A stretch of 64,000 nt of DNA from Chlorobiaceae bacterium. Lineage in GTDB: Bacteria; Bacteroidota; Ignavibacteria; UBA10030; SZUA-254. A program made the translations under genes and the position numbers. A model generated the notes under the pieces. It had not been told where the DNA came from, ran no database searches, and was given only the letters and a program-made list of their open reading frames with translations. Below are positions 19,960 through 28,784 of the stretch, one piece after another. The DNA is taken from the NCBI GenBank assembly GCA_013824245.1, contig PNNN01000067.1, forward strand, positions 1-64,000, written 5' to 3'. The number at the start of each line of letters is the position of its first letter. The first letter of the stretch is position 1.

Positions 19960-21155
19960 ACCGGATTGCCGCAAATATTATTATCTGTTCTATCTTTCTT
20001 TCTGTTTTAAATTTTAGTTTCGCATCAACCGATCAGGATATTCAAAAAAAGCAAACACAAATTGAAAAACTGAGAAAAGAAATTGATAAATTTGAGGACA
20101 AAATAAAAGAAAGCTCTAAAAAAGAAAAAGCAACTCTTGAACTTTTATCGACCTATGACCGTCAAAGCTTGCTCTTGCGAAAGTTGATTACAAAACTTCG
20201 TGAGCGGGAAATAGCCCTCGAAGAAGAAATCAGACAAACAAAAGTAACTATCGGTGAATTGGGAGGTCAACTCTCATCTTTGAAAAAACACTATGCCGGA
20301 TATGTTTCTACCGTATATAAATTCGGTAAGGTATACGATCTCGAATTGCTCCTTTCCTCAAGGTCGTTCAACCAGCTTCTAATCCGTTCTGAATACCTTC
20401 GGAGATTTTCTGATCAGCGGCAAAAGGATATGATTCGCATCGACACGAAGAAAAGCTCGATGGAAACACAGCACGATATTCTCAATCAGCAGTTGGAGGA
20501 ACAGCAAGACATTCTTCAACAAAAGAAGAAAGAAGAAAACCGGTTAGCCGCAAAAGCAAAGAAACGAAAAAGTTTATTGGCAGAAATAAAACGTGATAAG
20601 AAAAATTTTAAAAAGGAGATTGACAGACGCAAGCAAGATGTGCGTGAGTTGGAAAAAATTATAGCACGCCTCATTGAGGAAGACATGGAGACTCGGAATA
20701 AAAAAGATAAGATTCTTGAACCACCGAGCGGCGGAGGTTTCCTTTCTAAACGCGGGCAATTACGCTGGCCCGTTGACCACGGTAAAATTACTACCCGGTT
20801 CGGATCGGAACGGCATCCCACTCTTCACACGATAACTCAAAACACGGGAATTGATATAACCGTTTCCGCGGGCAGCGATGTTATAGCTGTAGCCGACGGC
20901 GAGGTTTCAAAAATACATTGGCTGCCCTCGTACGGAAATTTATTGATACTTAATCATCGCGACGGATTCAGAACCGTTTACGCGCACCTTTCCGATATTT
21001 CGGTCAACGAAGGTGAATCTGTAAAAGAGGGCTCGCGTATAGGAAAAAGCGGTGAGTCGATAGTAGGTTCAATTTTACATTTCGAAATATATAAAGAGAG
21101 AGAAAAATTGGATCCCGAGCAGTGGCTTAAACAAAAAGGACTTACCCGGAGATGA
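19956..21155 (+). CDS. EnvC-like coiled-coil protein with degenerate M23/LytM domain
   Basis: Signal peptide, long coiled coil, LytM fold NTGIDITVSAGSDVIAVADGEV...YAHLS...ILHFEIY; ATGA overlap with upstream CDS (ORF opens at 19914). Confidence 0.88.
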   Translation: MNRIAANIIICSIFLSVLNFSFASTDQDIQKKQTQIEKLRKEIDKFEDKIKESSKKEKATLELLSTYDRQSLLLRKLITKLREREIALEEEIRQTKVTIGELGGQLSSLKKHYAGYVSTVYKFGKVYDLELLLSSRSFNQLLIRSEYLRRFSDQRQKDMIRIDTKKSSMETQHDILNQQLEEQQDILQQKKKEENRLAAKAKKRKSLLAEIKRDKKNFKKEIDRRKQDVRELEKIIARLIEEDMETRNKKDKILEPPSGGGFLSKRGQLRWPVDHGKITTRFGSERHPTLHTITQNTGIDITVSAGSDVIAVADGEVSKIHWLPSYGNLLILNHRDGFRTVYAHLSDISVNEGESVKEGSRIGKSGESIVGSILHFEIYKEREKLDPEQWLKQKGLTRR

Positions 21156-23800
21156 TGAAATATTTTTCCACAATGAAGCTATATCTGCCGATAGGTATCG
21201 TGTCTGCGATTCTCGTAATTATTATTTCTTATTTTTCGCCAGGAATAATTCAGACCGTTGACGATGGGTGGCTGAATATTGCTTATCGGATAAGGGGTGA
21301 AAGTAATATCGACTCTTCAATTGCAGTTCTCTACATCGATGCCGATGATATAAAAGCGCTCGGTGGCTTACCTCTGAAACGGAGTTACTATGCACTTCTC
21401 GCAAACGCTCTGAACAACCGGGGAGCAAGGGTGATCGGTTTTGACATTGCCTTCAGTGAGTCGAACGTTGAATACAAACAACACGATCGTTTGTTTGCCT
21501 CTGTAATTCATAATATAAATAATGTTGTTTTATCCGGTTATTTCCAAACAATATCCGACACTGGAACATCGGTAGAAGAAAATATTCCTTCCCGATTTTT
21601 AATCCCATTTAACAACAATGCACAATGGCATTACGGCTCTCGGTTTGATTTGCCATACCGAACATTGTGTGATGCGGCAGGAGGAATGGGTCATTCTCAC
21701 TTCAACAATTCAAAAAATGTTCCTCTTTTTATTGCAACTCAAGGAAAGCTGCTTCCTTCTTTTGCGTTCGAGTTAATTCGCGTGTGTCTTAGTAAGTCCA
21801 ATGCGGAAATTGCATTTAATCAAAATAATGTTTCAATCCAATCCAATGGAAACAATATTAATTTTCCTTTTGATAAAGATGGGAATTTGAACATTAATTT
21901 TGTCGGAGGAATTCAATCTCTTAATTTGATCTCCGCGGTCGAATTTCTGAAATCTTATGATGCCAATTCGATTAATAATAAGCAGGAAAATATACAAAAT
22001 TTTATTCAAGGGAAAATTGTTTTATTTGGAATCATTTCCGAGGGTAGAAGTAAATTTATTCAAACTCCTTTCTCAGACGAATTTCCGAGTATCGGTATTC
22101 ACGCAATGGTATTACATAATGCCTTAAACAAAAATTTTCTTGAGTACAGCAATACGACATTAAACACAATTCTGATTCTTCTACTCGGTTTCTTTGCAGG
22201 TGTTTTGTTAGCCATTCGAAAAGAAATATACAGATTGTTAAGTGTGCTTGGATTAGCGACTTTAATATTGGCACTGTCTTTGGGGTTGTTTTCATTGAAT
22301 AATTTTGTTCTTCCGGTGTCGGCACCAATTTTTACAATTGTACTTTCCTTTACAGTCGGTATTTTTTACAGACATCGATCCATGAAAACATTTATGCGTC
22401 ATCTTTCAGAGGAAAGAACGCAGTTTATTAATGAAATTGAAGAAAAACAATCGGCTCTTGAAAAATTACAAACAGAACTCGCCGGCAGTTCAAGTGCTGA
22501 CCGGACTTCAGATCGAGATAATATGCTTGTGCAGATCAAGAAATATGAAGAAGAGATAAGTCGGTTGCGAACAGCAGCTATTGATTATCAACCCGACTTA
22601 AGTTCGACAGAAAATAACCAGCCGGAGATGGAAATATTCGAAGGGATTGCTTATTCAACTAATGGTCCCATGCACGAAGTTATTTCATTCATTCAAAAAA
22701 TTGCTAACACACCTTCAACAGTGTTAATCTTAGGTGAAAGCGGAACCGGGAAAGAGCTTGTGGCTCGCGCTCTTCACGTAAGATCAGAAAGAAAATCGAG
22801 AGCATTCATTCCGGTAAATTGTGGCGCTCTTTCAGAATCACTTCTTGAAAGTGAATTATTCGGACATGAAAAAGGTGCGTTTACCGGTGCGATGAAAGAA
22901 CGCCCCGGAAGATTCGAGCTTGCCGACAGCGGCACAATTTTTCTTGATGAAATTGGAGATACGAGCGAATCGTTTCAAGTAAAATTGTTGAGGGTTCTGC
23001 AAGATGGCACTTTCGAACGAGTTGGTGGAACTTCAATAAAAAAAGTGAATGTTCGGGTGATCGCAGCCACCAACAAAAATCTAAAACAAAACGTAATAGA
23101 TAAAACATTTCGTGAAGACCTTTATTACCGGCTTAATGTTTTAACAATTCATCTGCCGCCGTTGAGAGAAAGGCGAGACGATATTCCCATTCTGATTCAA
23201 CAATTCCTTCAAGAAGAAGATGAAAAAATGCGATGCAGTCTTGGTGTTATGAATGCTCTGCGCCAAAATCCATGGAAAGGAAATATACGCGAACTCCAAA
23301 GTATAGTTAAACGAGCAATTCTCATAGCTAAAACAGAAAATCGCACTCTCATACAACTCCGCGATTTACCGGATGAAATTTCAAAAACTACGATCGTCTC
23401 CTTAGATTTTGAGGAACATATTCCAATGCTGTTGCGTGCCAAGAAATTTTCGAGAAATTCGATTTCCGAAACCGCCAAAGAACTTGGCGGAATAAGCCGC
23501 GGAACGGTTGCCGAATATTTCCGTGGTTATTGCTTCAAAACGTTCTGCGAATCAAATTGGGATATTGAGAAAACCGTTAAAATCATTTCAGGGTCCGACA
23601 ACCAAGATTATAATGAAAAAATTAGGAATAAAATTTCAGATTATTTTAACAATGCAATAGAACTTGTTGATCCTGTTGCCGGCATCGAAGAAAATATTCA
23701 AAAATCAAAACCGAAGTATAAAAATCTTCCTCAAAAATACCATACCTATCTGAATAAGTTAATTGAATCATACTGTCAGAGAAGTTGGCTTAAATTATAA
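21152..23800 (+). CDS. CHASE2-domain membrane protein fused to sigma54-interacting AAA+ activator domain
   Basis: N-terminal TM plus CHASE2-like region ([42 protein letters not shown]) and TM cluster; Walker [15 protein letters not shown] loop, Walker [12 protein letters not shown]-terminal HTH-like [21 protein letters not shown]. Confidence 0.9.
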   Translation: MMKYFSTMKLYLPIGIVSAILVIIISYFSPGIIQTVDDGWLNIAYRIRGESNIDSSIAVLYIDADDIKALGGLPLKRSYYALLANALNNRGARVIGFDIAFSESNVEYKQHDRLFASVIHNINNVVLSGYFQTISDTGTSVEENIPSRFLIPFNNNAQWHYGSRFDLPYRTLCDAAGGMGHSHFNNSKNVPLFIATQGKLLPSFAFELIRVCLSKSNAEIAFNQNNVSIQSNGNNINFPFDKDGNLNINFVGGIQSLNLISAVEFLKSYDANSINNKQENIQNFIQGKIVLFGIISEGRSKFIQTPFSDEFPSIGIHAMVLHNALNKNFLEYSNTTLNTILILLLGFFAGVLLAIRKEIYRLLSVLGLATLILALSLGLFSLNNFVLPVSAPIFTIVLSFTVGIFYRHRSMKTFMRHLSEERTQFINEIEEKQSALEKLQTELAGSSSADRTSDRDNMLVQIKKYEEEISRLRTAAIDYQPDLSSTENNQPEMEIFEGIAYSTNGPMHEVISFIQKIANTPSTVLILGESGTGKELVARALHVRSERKSRAFIPVNCGALSESLLESELFGHEKGAFTGAMKERPGRFELADSGTIFLDEIGDTSESFQVKLLRVLQDGTFERVGGTSIKKVNVRVIAATNKNLKQNVIDKTFREDLYYRLNVLTIHLPPLRERRDDIPILIQQFLQEEDEKMRCSLGVMNALRQNPWKGNIRELQSIVKRAILIAKTENRTLIQLRDLPDEISKTTIVSLDFEEHIPMLLRAKKFSRNSISETAKELGGISRGTVAEYFRGYCFKTFCESNWDIEKTVKIISGSDNQDYNEKIRNKISDYFNNAIELVDPVAGIEENIQKSKPKYKNLPQKYHTYLNKLIESYCQRSWLKL

Positions 23801-23841
23801 TATTCTTCGCAATAATAAAGTTAGTTTTGCTTGAATCTCAA

Positions 23842-23875
23842 TTTTCCCGCACTTCGGATATGTTTTCCCGCATGT
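23842..23875. promoter_or_regulatory. candidate activator-binding repeats upstream of sigma54 promoter
   Basis: TTTTCCCGCA at 23842-23851 and 23863-23872, 21 bp apart; the second extends to CCCGCATGT, whose reverse complement ACATGCGGG is at 23981-23989. Confidence 0.5.
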
Positions 23876-23925
23876 ATAAAAATGAAAAATCTATCTTTTT
23901 AATCAATATACTTTAAAAAGTTGGT

Positions 23926-23940
23926 TGGCACAGAATTTGT
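23926..23940 (+). promoter_or_regulatory. sigma54 (RpoN) -24/-12 promoter
   Basis: TGGCAC-AGAAT-TTGT against consensus TGGCACG-N4-TTGC with exact GG/GC spacing; intergenic, about 100 bp before the 24044 ATG and directly after a sigma54 activator gene. Confidence 0.75.
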
Positions 23941-23951
23941 AAATTTTTAAA

Positions 23952-24022
23952 CGTCGTTCCGTTGCAAAAAAACCTAAATCACATGCGGGCATTGAGGGAA
24001 AAGCGACGGGACGATTTTTTTT
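23952..24022 (+). promoter_or_regulatory. possible leader hairpin / attenuator with U-tract
   Basis: CGTC(gtt)CCGTTGC pairs with GCGACGGGACG (one G-U and a 3-nt bulge), followed by ATTTTTTTT before the RBS of the 24044 gene. Confidence 0.4.
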
Positions 24023-24043
24023 AAAACCAATACAGGAGCATTT

Positions 24044-24997
24044 ATGAAACACAACAGATCGATGTTTGTAATCGTTCTCATAATCTTATCTCTTTTTATC
24101 GGATGCTCTAAAGATACCACAACTAATCCCACAGAAATAACAGATCAAGAAGCGATTACTCAGCAAGTTACGGGTATTGATTCAATCGCTGATTTTTCAT
24201 CCTCCGATGAAGCCACTATTGATGATGGATCCGCGCAAAGTTGGAGTTCGAATTTGGAAAAAATTACAAGTCCGATTACGCCTTTGTTGTGGGGTCGGAA
24301 AGTCGATAATGTTCAAAAAACCGTCACTGTAATTATTGATGGTGATACAATTGCCACAGCAACAATTAGAAAAATGGTAACTGGCCGGTTAATTATTTTA
24401 GCACGAATAACCGATACAACCGCAAGAATCGATACGGTACAAAAGCAGTATACGAAAGAATTTACAAGGCAAATTCAATTCGTTCGAGTTGCGCGAAATA
24501 ATGATCGTGTAAAAAACTGGAAACCTGTGGCAATCACTTCGATATTCGGCAAAACACAATTGAGAGATTTTAATATTGCAAGAGTAGAAATGATCACTCC
24601 AAAAGATACAGTAGTAATGACAGATACTTTGCCTCATTGGTTCCGTCTCGGCACGGGCACTGGAACAATTCCCGTGGTAAACGAAGGAGATTCTATCACT
24701 ATTAGATTACGTCTGCTCAGCGATAATCCAAACACAGAATACGCGGCTGTCCGCCACTGCGTACACCATCGTTTTAGCTACAGATATCGTGTCAGGATGG
24801 GAATAACAGATAGTGTTTTGATTGGCAGCAAATACGAACGTCAATTTGAAAAACGTTTTGCAGTTCGTTTGCCGGCAACCGTAGATGTTGCACGATACAA
24901 TGCCGTAGCCGATGTTATGTCTTATAATTCTATTAACGATGACACCGAACCGTTCATGAATATGGTCCTCGGAATACCATATATCGTAAAAAAGTAA
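24044..24997 (+). CDS. hypothetical lipoprotein downstream of sigma54 promoter
   Basis: AGGAG RBS at 24034; lipobox SLFIGCSKD; no family recognised. Confidence 0.8.
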   Translation: MKHNRSMFVIVLIILSLFIGCSKDTTTNPTEITDQEAITQQVTGIDSIADFSSSDEATIDDGSAQSWSSNLEKITSPITPLLWGRKVDNVQKTVTVIIDGDTIATATIRKMVTGRLIILARITDTTARIDTVQKQYTKEFTRQIQFVRVARNNDRVKNWKPVAITSIFGKTQLRDFNIARVEMITPKDTVVMTDTLPHWFRLGTGTGTIPVVNEGDSITIRLRLLSDNPNTEYAAVRHCVHHRFSYRYRVRMGITDSVLIGSKYERQFEKRFAVRLPATVDVARYNAVADVMSYNSINDDTEPFMNMVLGIPYIVKK

Positions 24998-25009
24998 ATT
25001 TTCGACACA

Positions 25010-25048
25010 ATGCCTGACAGAATGTTATGTCTGTCGGGCATATTTATT
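25010..25048 (+). terminator. intrinsic terminator after 24044 gene
   Basis: ATGCCTGACAG...CTGTCGGGCAT stem, then ATTTATTTT. Confidence 0.75.
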
Positions 25049-25092
25049 TTGCTATGTACAATATGATACAAATTTATTAAATTAGAGAAGAT

Positions 25093-25986
25093 ATGAAAAC
25101 CTTGAATTTGACCCGAATCCCGATTTTTCTTTTGCTCATAATTCTTTGGCATGGATGCCAGGAACTTGAGCCGGTTTCAATCACCAATGAGAATAACGAT
25201 ACTCAATTTATTGAGATGCAAACTATCGGTAATACGATAGATTCGTTGCTTGCACCTTCGGGTGTGGATAGCTTCGGGCTTGTTGGAAGCACGGGTAAAT
25301 ATTTTGCAAGAATGATTATTACCGGCATTCGGAATGATTTACCTTTGCGCAGCGACAGCGTCTCACAGGCAGAAGCAATATTTTTAGATCGGTTAAATCC
25401 CTTTCAAGCCAACGGAAGAACTTTTGCATATCCCTCGTTTGATATAGGTTCGATATTGTTGAACGGTGATACACTTATAAAACAACAACGACAGACACGA
25501 ATATCCGGGAAAGATTCTCTGTTAGGATACAGATATCAGTTGCGTAAAAATTATAGTTATGAATCAGGAAAAATTTATAGATGGCAAATTACCGGTAATG
25601 GAAATATTGATTCGACAGAAATTTCCATTTCATCTCCTTCAGAAATACGTGTTCTTCAAATTTACCCACCAGCTATTTTACCCGGTGTCCCATTGAATAT
25701 CAAGTGGCAATGCACAAATAAGTTTGTGAATATTGTTGTTAGCAGAGAAAGTGGTCTGCAGCAAAAATCTTGGGTTCCTATTATTCATCTTAAAGTTCGA
25801 AATTCCAAAGGTGAAGTCATAATCCCAGAAAAGATTTTAGATTTACTCCCAACTAAGCAATACCGGCGGTTTTTATTTACATTTTCATCAGAATCAAAAT
25901 TTTCAACAAACCTTAACGGGTATCCCGATTCGGTGCTCGTTGAATCGGCTTCGTTACACAATATACTATTAAACGTTGGTTCTTAG
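25093..25986 (+). CDS. hypothetical lipoprotein
   Basis: Signal and lipobox IILWHGCQE; no family recognised. Confidence 0.75.
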   Translation: MKTLNLTRIPIFLLLIILWHGCQELEPVSITNENNDTQFIEMQTIGNTIDSLLAPSGVDSFGLVGSTGKYFARMIITGIRNDLPLRSDSVSQAEAIFLDRLNPFQANGRTFAYPSFDIGSILLNGDTLIKQQRQTRISGKDSLLGYRYQLRKNYSYESGKIYRWQITGNGNIDSTEISISSPSEIRVLQIYPPAILPGVPLNIKWQCTNKFVNIVVSRESGLQQKSWVPIIHLKVRNSKGEVIIPEKILDLLPTKQYRRFLFTFSSESKFSTNLNGYPDSVLVESASLHNILLNVGS

Positions 25987-25991
25987 ACTGA

Positions 25992-28013
25992 ATGAGAATT
26001 ATAAAAGGATACATTATCTTGTTGGTTTTTGTCTTCACGGATTATCACAATACATATGCACAGCATCTAAGTTCCGCTCGCGGCATCGCCCTTGGAGCTT
26101 TTTCTTCGTTTGCGGGCAGTATCGGTTCGTTAGACTGGAACCCTGCGGGATTAAGCAGTTTAGGTAATTTGGAAATCAATGTATCCAACTTCACATCGAC
26201 CGGAAATCAATCAAGCGGGATAGGCGTTTTTAATTCAATCGGAATCGGGAAAAAGTTTTTAGACAATCAGGCGGCTGCGGTTCAATATTCACCCGGTAAA
26301 AAGCTTGATTTCGTTCTTTCATCTTCATTTTCTATTTTTGACACAGCAGGAAATAAAGTAACTGCAAAATTCGATCAGAAAATATCTTACAATCAAAATT
26401 ATTCTTTCGGCTATTCGTATTTATTTTCGAATGGATTATCGGTCGGAATCGGTGCGCATTATTTCGAAACGAAGATATCGGATATGCGATATCGATTCGA
26501 TGAGACAAATTCTATTCAATCGTATACGGAAGAATATACAGCTCAGATGTGGTCGATAGATTTAGGTTTAATAACATCAATTTCCGAGTATTGGTCGCAA
26601 GGATTAACAATCAAAAATTTATTTCAATTTTCAGAGCATGAACTGAATCAAAAATTTGAAAATTACCGCCTTAATTTAGAAAAGCTGTTGCGTTTTGGAT
26701 TCAGCTATACGGGTATTGATGATTTTAGAATCGCACTCGACGGCGATTCAAAATACAATTTTCAGTTCGGCACAGAATGGACTCCAGATTCGTGGCTTCA
26801 GTTGCGATCAGGCATTTATAATTCTAAATGGAAATCAATAGATGCAGTAGGTTTTGGATTAGGTATTATTTATAATCCTGTCCGAATCGATATTGCGTAT
26901 CTGAAATTTCCTCATTCAGAAAATCGAACCAACACTATAACCGGCGATGTTTTTAAATCGAATTCTTTTGTTGACATAGACTATACGGCTTTTACCGCCG
27001 ATCGATTATCGCTTACGGCAACAATAAATCTATGGCAAACAAGAGAATCTCTTGCGCGGATTGAATATGTTGAAATGCTCGGTGAAGTTTTTACAGCATC
27101 ACATCAAGTTTACGCATTCAGACCAATAGGCAAAGCGCGCGTGAAGAACATATCTTCAAAATCTATACAGGCAAAAGTAAGTTTTTTTGTTGAAGAACTA
27201 ATGACCGTCCCCACAGACACAAAGTCTTACACAGTTTCTCCGAACGAGGTTATTGAAATTCCATTTTTTGCTGTATTCAACGAATTGATTTCTGCCGTGA
27301 AGAAGTTTTCAATATTCGACGGAACTGTGTTCGTAAGCGTTGAAACAGCCGCAGATTACGACGATAAGTACCAAACCCGTGTTCTCGTCCGCAGTAAAAA
27401 CGATTGGGATGGTGATCCAATGTCGCTGAGGTATTTTATAACCCCAAACGATCCGGAGATTATTAAATTTACCCGCGATGCTTTAAGCATTCAAAAATTA
27501 TTTTTAGACAGTTCGAATATAGCTATACTTGATTTTTTGAAGAGTAAAATAATTTTTAACGTGTTTGCCGAAAAATTGCTTTACGTGCGCGATCCGATGA
27601 CAAGTAAAGATTTTGTTCAATATCCGTCCGAAACTTTGTCGCTCCACGGCGGAGATTGCGATGACCTTACAGTATCATATGCATCGCTTCTAATGAGCAT
27701 TGGAATTTCGGTTGCCCTGGTTGATGTTGTGCCTCCCGACCAACCTGACAAAGCCCATATTTATTTAATATTCGATTCAGGTGTGACACCCGAAAATGGT
27801 GATATGATTTCGAGCAATCCAAAAAAATACATCATAAGAAAAAATGAAAAGGGAAAAGAAACCATATGGATCCCGGTTGAAACCACATTCGTATCCAAAG
27901 GTTTCGATGAAGCATGGGTTGAGGGCGCACAACAATATTACGAAAATGCAGAACTTCATTCAGCCATTGAACGGGGTTGGCTGCGAATAATTGATTTACC
28001 AAGCGGAATTTGA
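25992..28013 (+). CDS. PorV/UPF0164-like beta-barrel N-terminus fused to transglutaminase-like C-terminal domain
   Basis: SSARGIALGAFSSFAGSIGSLDWNPAGLSSL (PorV-like start), then LHGGDCDDLTVSYASLLMSIGI...KAHIYLIFDSG...WIPVETT (transglutaminase-like Cys/His/acid). Confidence 0.75.
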   Translation: MRIIKGYIILLVFVFTDYHNTYAQHLSSARGIALGAFSSFAGSIGSLDWNPAGLSSLGNLEINVSNFTSTGNQSSGIGVFNSIGIGKKFLDNQAAAVQYSPGKKLDFVLSSSFSIFDTAGNKVTAKFDQKISYNQNYSFGYSYLFSNGLSVGIGAHYFETKISDMRYRFDETNSIQSYTEEYTAQMWSIDLGLITSISEYWSQGLTIKNLFQFSEHELNQKFENYRLNLEKLLRFGFSYTGIDDFRIALDGDSKYNFQFGTEWTPDSWLQLRSGIYNSKWKSIDAVGFGLGIIYNPVRIDIAYLKFPHSENRTNTITGDVFKSNSFVDIDYTAFTADRLSLTATINLWQTRESLARIEYVEMLGEVFTASHQVYAFRPIGKARVKNISSKSIQAKVSFFVEELMTVPTDTKSYTVSPNEVIEIPFFAVFNELISAVKKFSIFDGTVFVSVETAADYDDKYQTRVLVRSKNDWDGDPMSLRYFITPNDPEIIKFTRDALSIQKLFLDSSNIAILDFLKSKIIFNVFAEKLLYVRDPMTSKDFVQYPSETLSLHGGDCDDLTVSYASLLMSIGISVALVDVVPPDQPDKAHIYLIFDSGVTPENGDMISSNPKKYIIRKNEKGKETIWIPVETTFVSKGFDEAWVEGAQQYYENAELHSAIERGWLRIIDLPSGI

Positions 28014-28027
28014 AAAGGAGAAAGATC

Positions 28028-28735
28028 ATGAAAACATTAATAATATTTTTTATCGCTATTATATTTTTGAGCGTGTTTGCCTCTGCCGCCGATTTTAAAG
28101 TTATCGGATTAAAAGGCGCGGCAACAGTTCGCCACGGCGTTAATGAACGGTGGATTTCGGTTTCGGTTGGAGATGTATTGAGCTCCGATGATTCAATCGA
28201 ATTAGACAAACAATCTTCGGCAACTCTTCTTACCGGAACAGCGAAAATTACATTACCGGAGATGGTGATAGTTGATCTTTCCGATCTTCGACTGCTATCC
28301 CAAGAAGATTTACTCATGAAGCTGGCTATGGAAAATATAAAATCAATACCGCCGCGCGACGATATAAGAGAGTTAAACATACCGCGTGTTACAACTGTGC
28401 ATGGTGAAAAAAGAGAACAATCAACAACAAAAGCTCAATCCGATATTCAAAACGGTGTAAAACAGCTAAACGGCTGTAAAGTTTTATACCGAAGCGGTTA
28501 TTATGCAACCTGCGCCTTAAAAGTGAAACAAGTATTTCGTTTGTATCCGATTTTAACGGAAGATCTCGATATAAGAATGCTGATTGCTTCTTCTTTCGAA
28601 AAAATGAATTTGAATAAAGAAGCGCTCGAAGAGTATCATGCCCTTCTCGAAAAATCGCTCCCAGAAGAGAAACGATTGAAGCTTAATAAAAAAATTGAAC
28701 TGTTAACCAGTATGATAAAGTCTTCAAAAGACTAA
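28028..28735 (+). CDS. FecR-like periplasmic protein with C-terminal TPR-like region
   Basis: VIGLKGAATVRHGVNERWISVSVGDVLSSDDSIELDKQSSATLLTG resembles FecR-type domain; ORF opens at 28010, ATG at 28028 gives a signal peptide. Confidence 0.65.
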   Translation: MKTLIIFFIAIIFLSVFASAADFKVIGLKGAATVRHGVNERWISVSVGDVLSSDDSIELDKQSSATLLTGTAKITLPEMVIVDLSDLRLLSQEDLLMKLAMENIKSIPPRDDIRELNIPRVTTVHGEKREQSTTKAQSDIQNGVKQLNGCKVLYRSGYYATCALKVKQVFRLYPILTEDLDIRMLIASSFEKMNLNKEALEEYHALLEKSLPEEKRLKLNKKIELLTSMIKSSKD

Positions 28736-28784
28736 ATTTTTCCGAAGAATGCCTGCAATTAATCAAAATATCATGGAGGTTAGT

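Noticed and set aside
25035-25053. Possible second sigma54 promoter GGGCATATTTATTTTGC
   Set aside because: GG-to-GC spacing is two bases too long and it overlaps the terminator stem.
27832-28380. 182-aa minus-strand ORF
   Set aside because: Overlaps two well-supported plus-strand genes; no domain.
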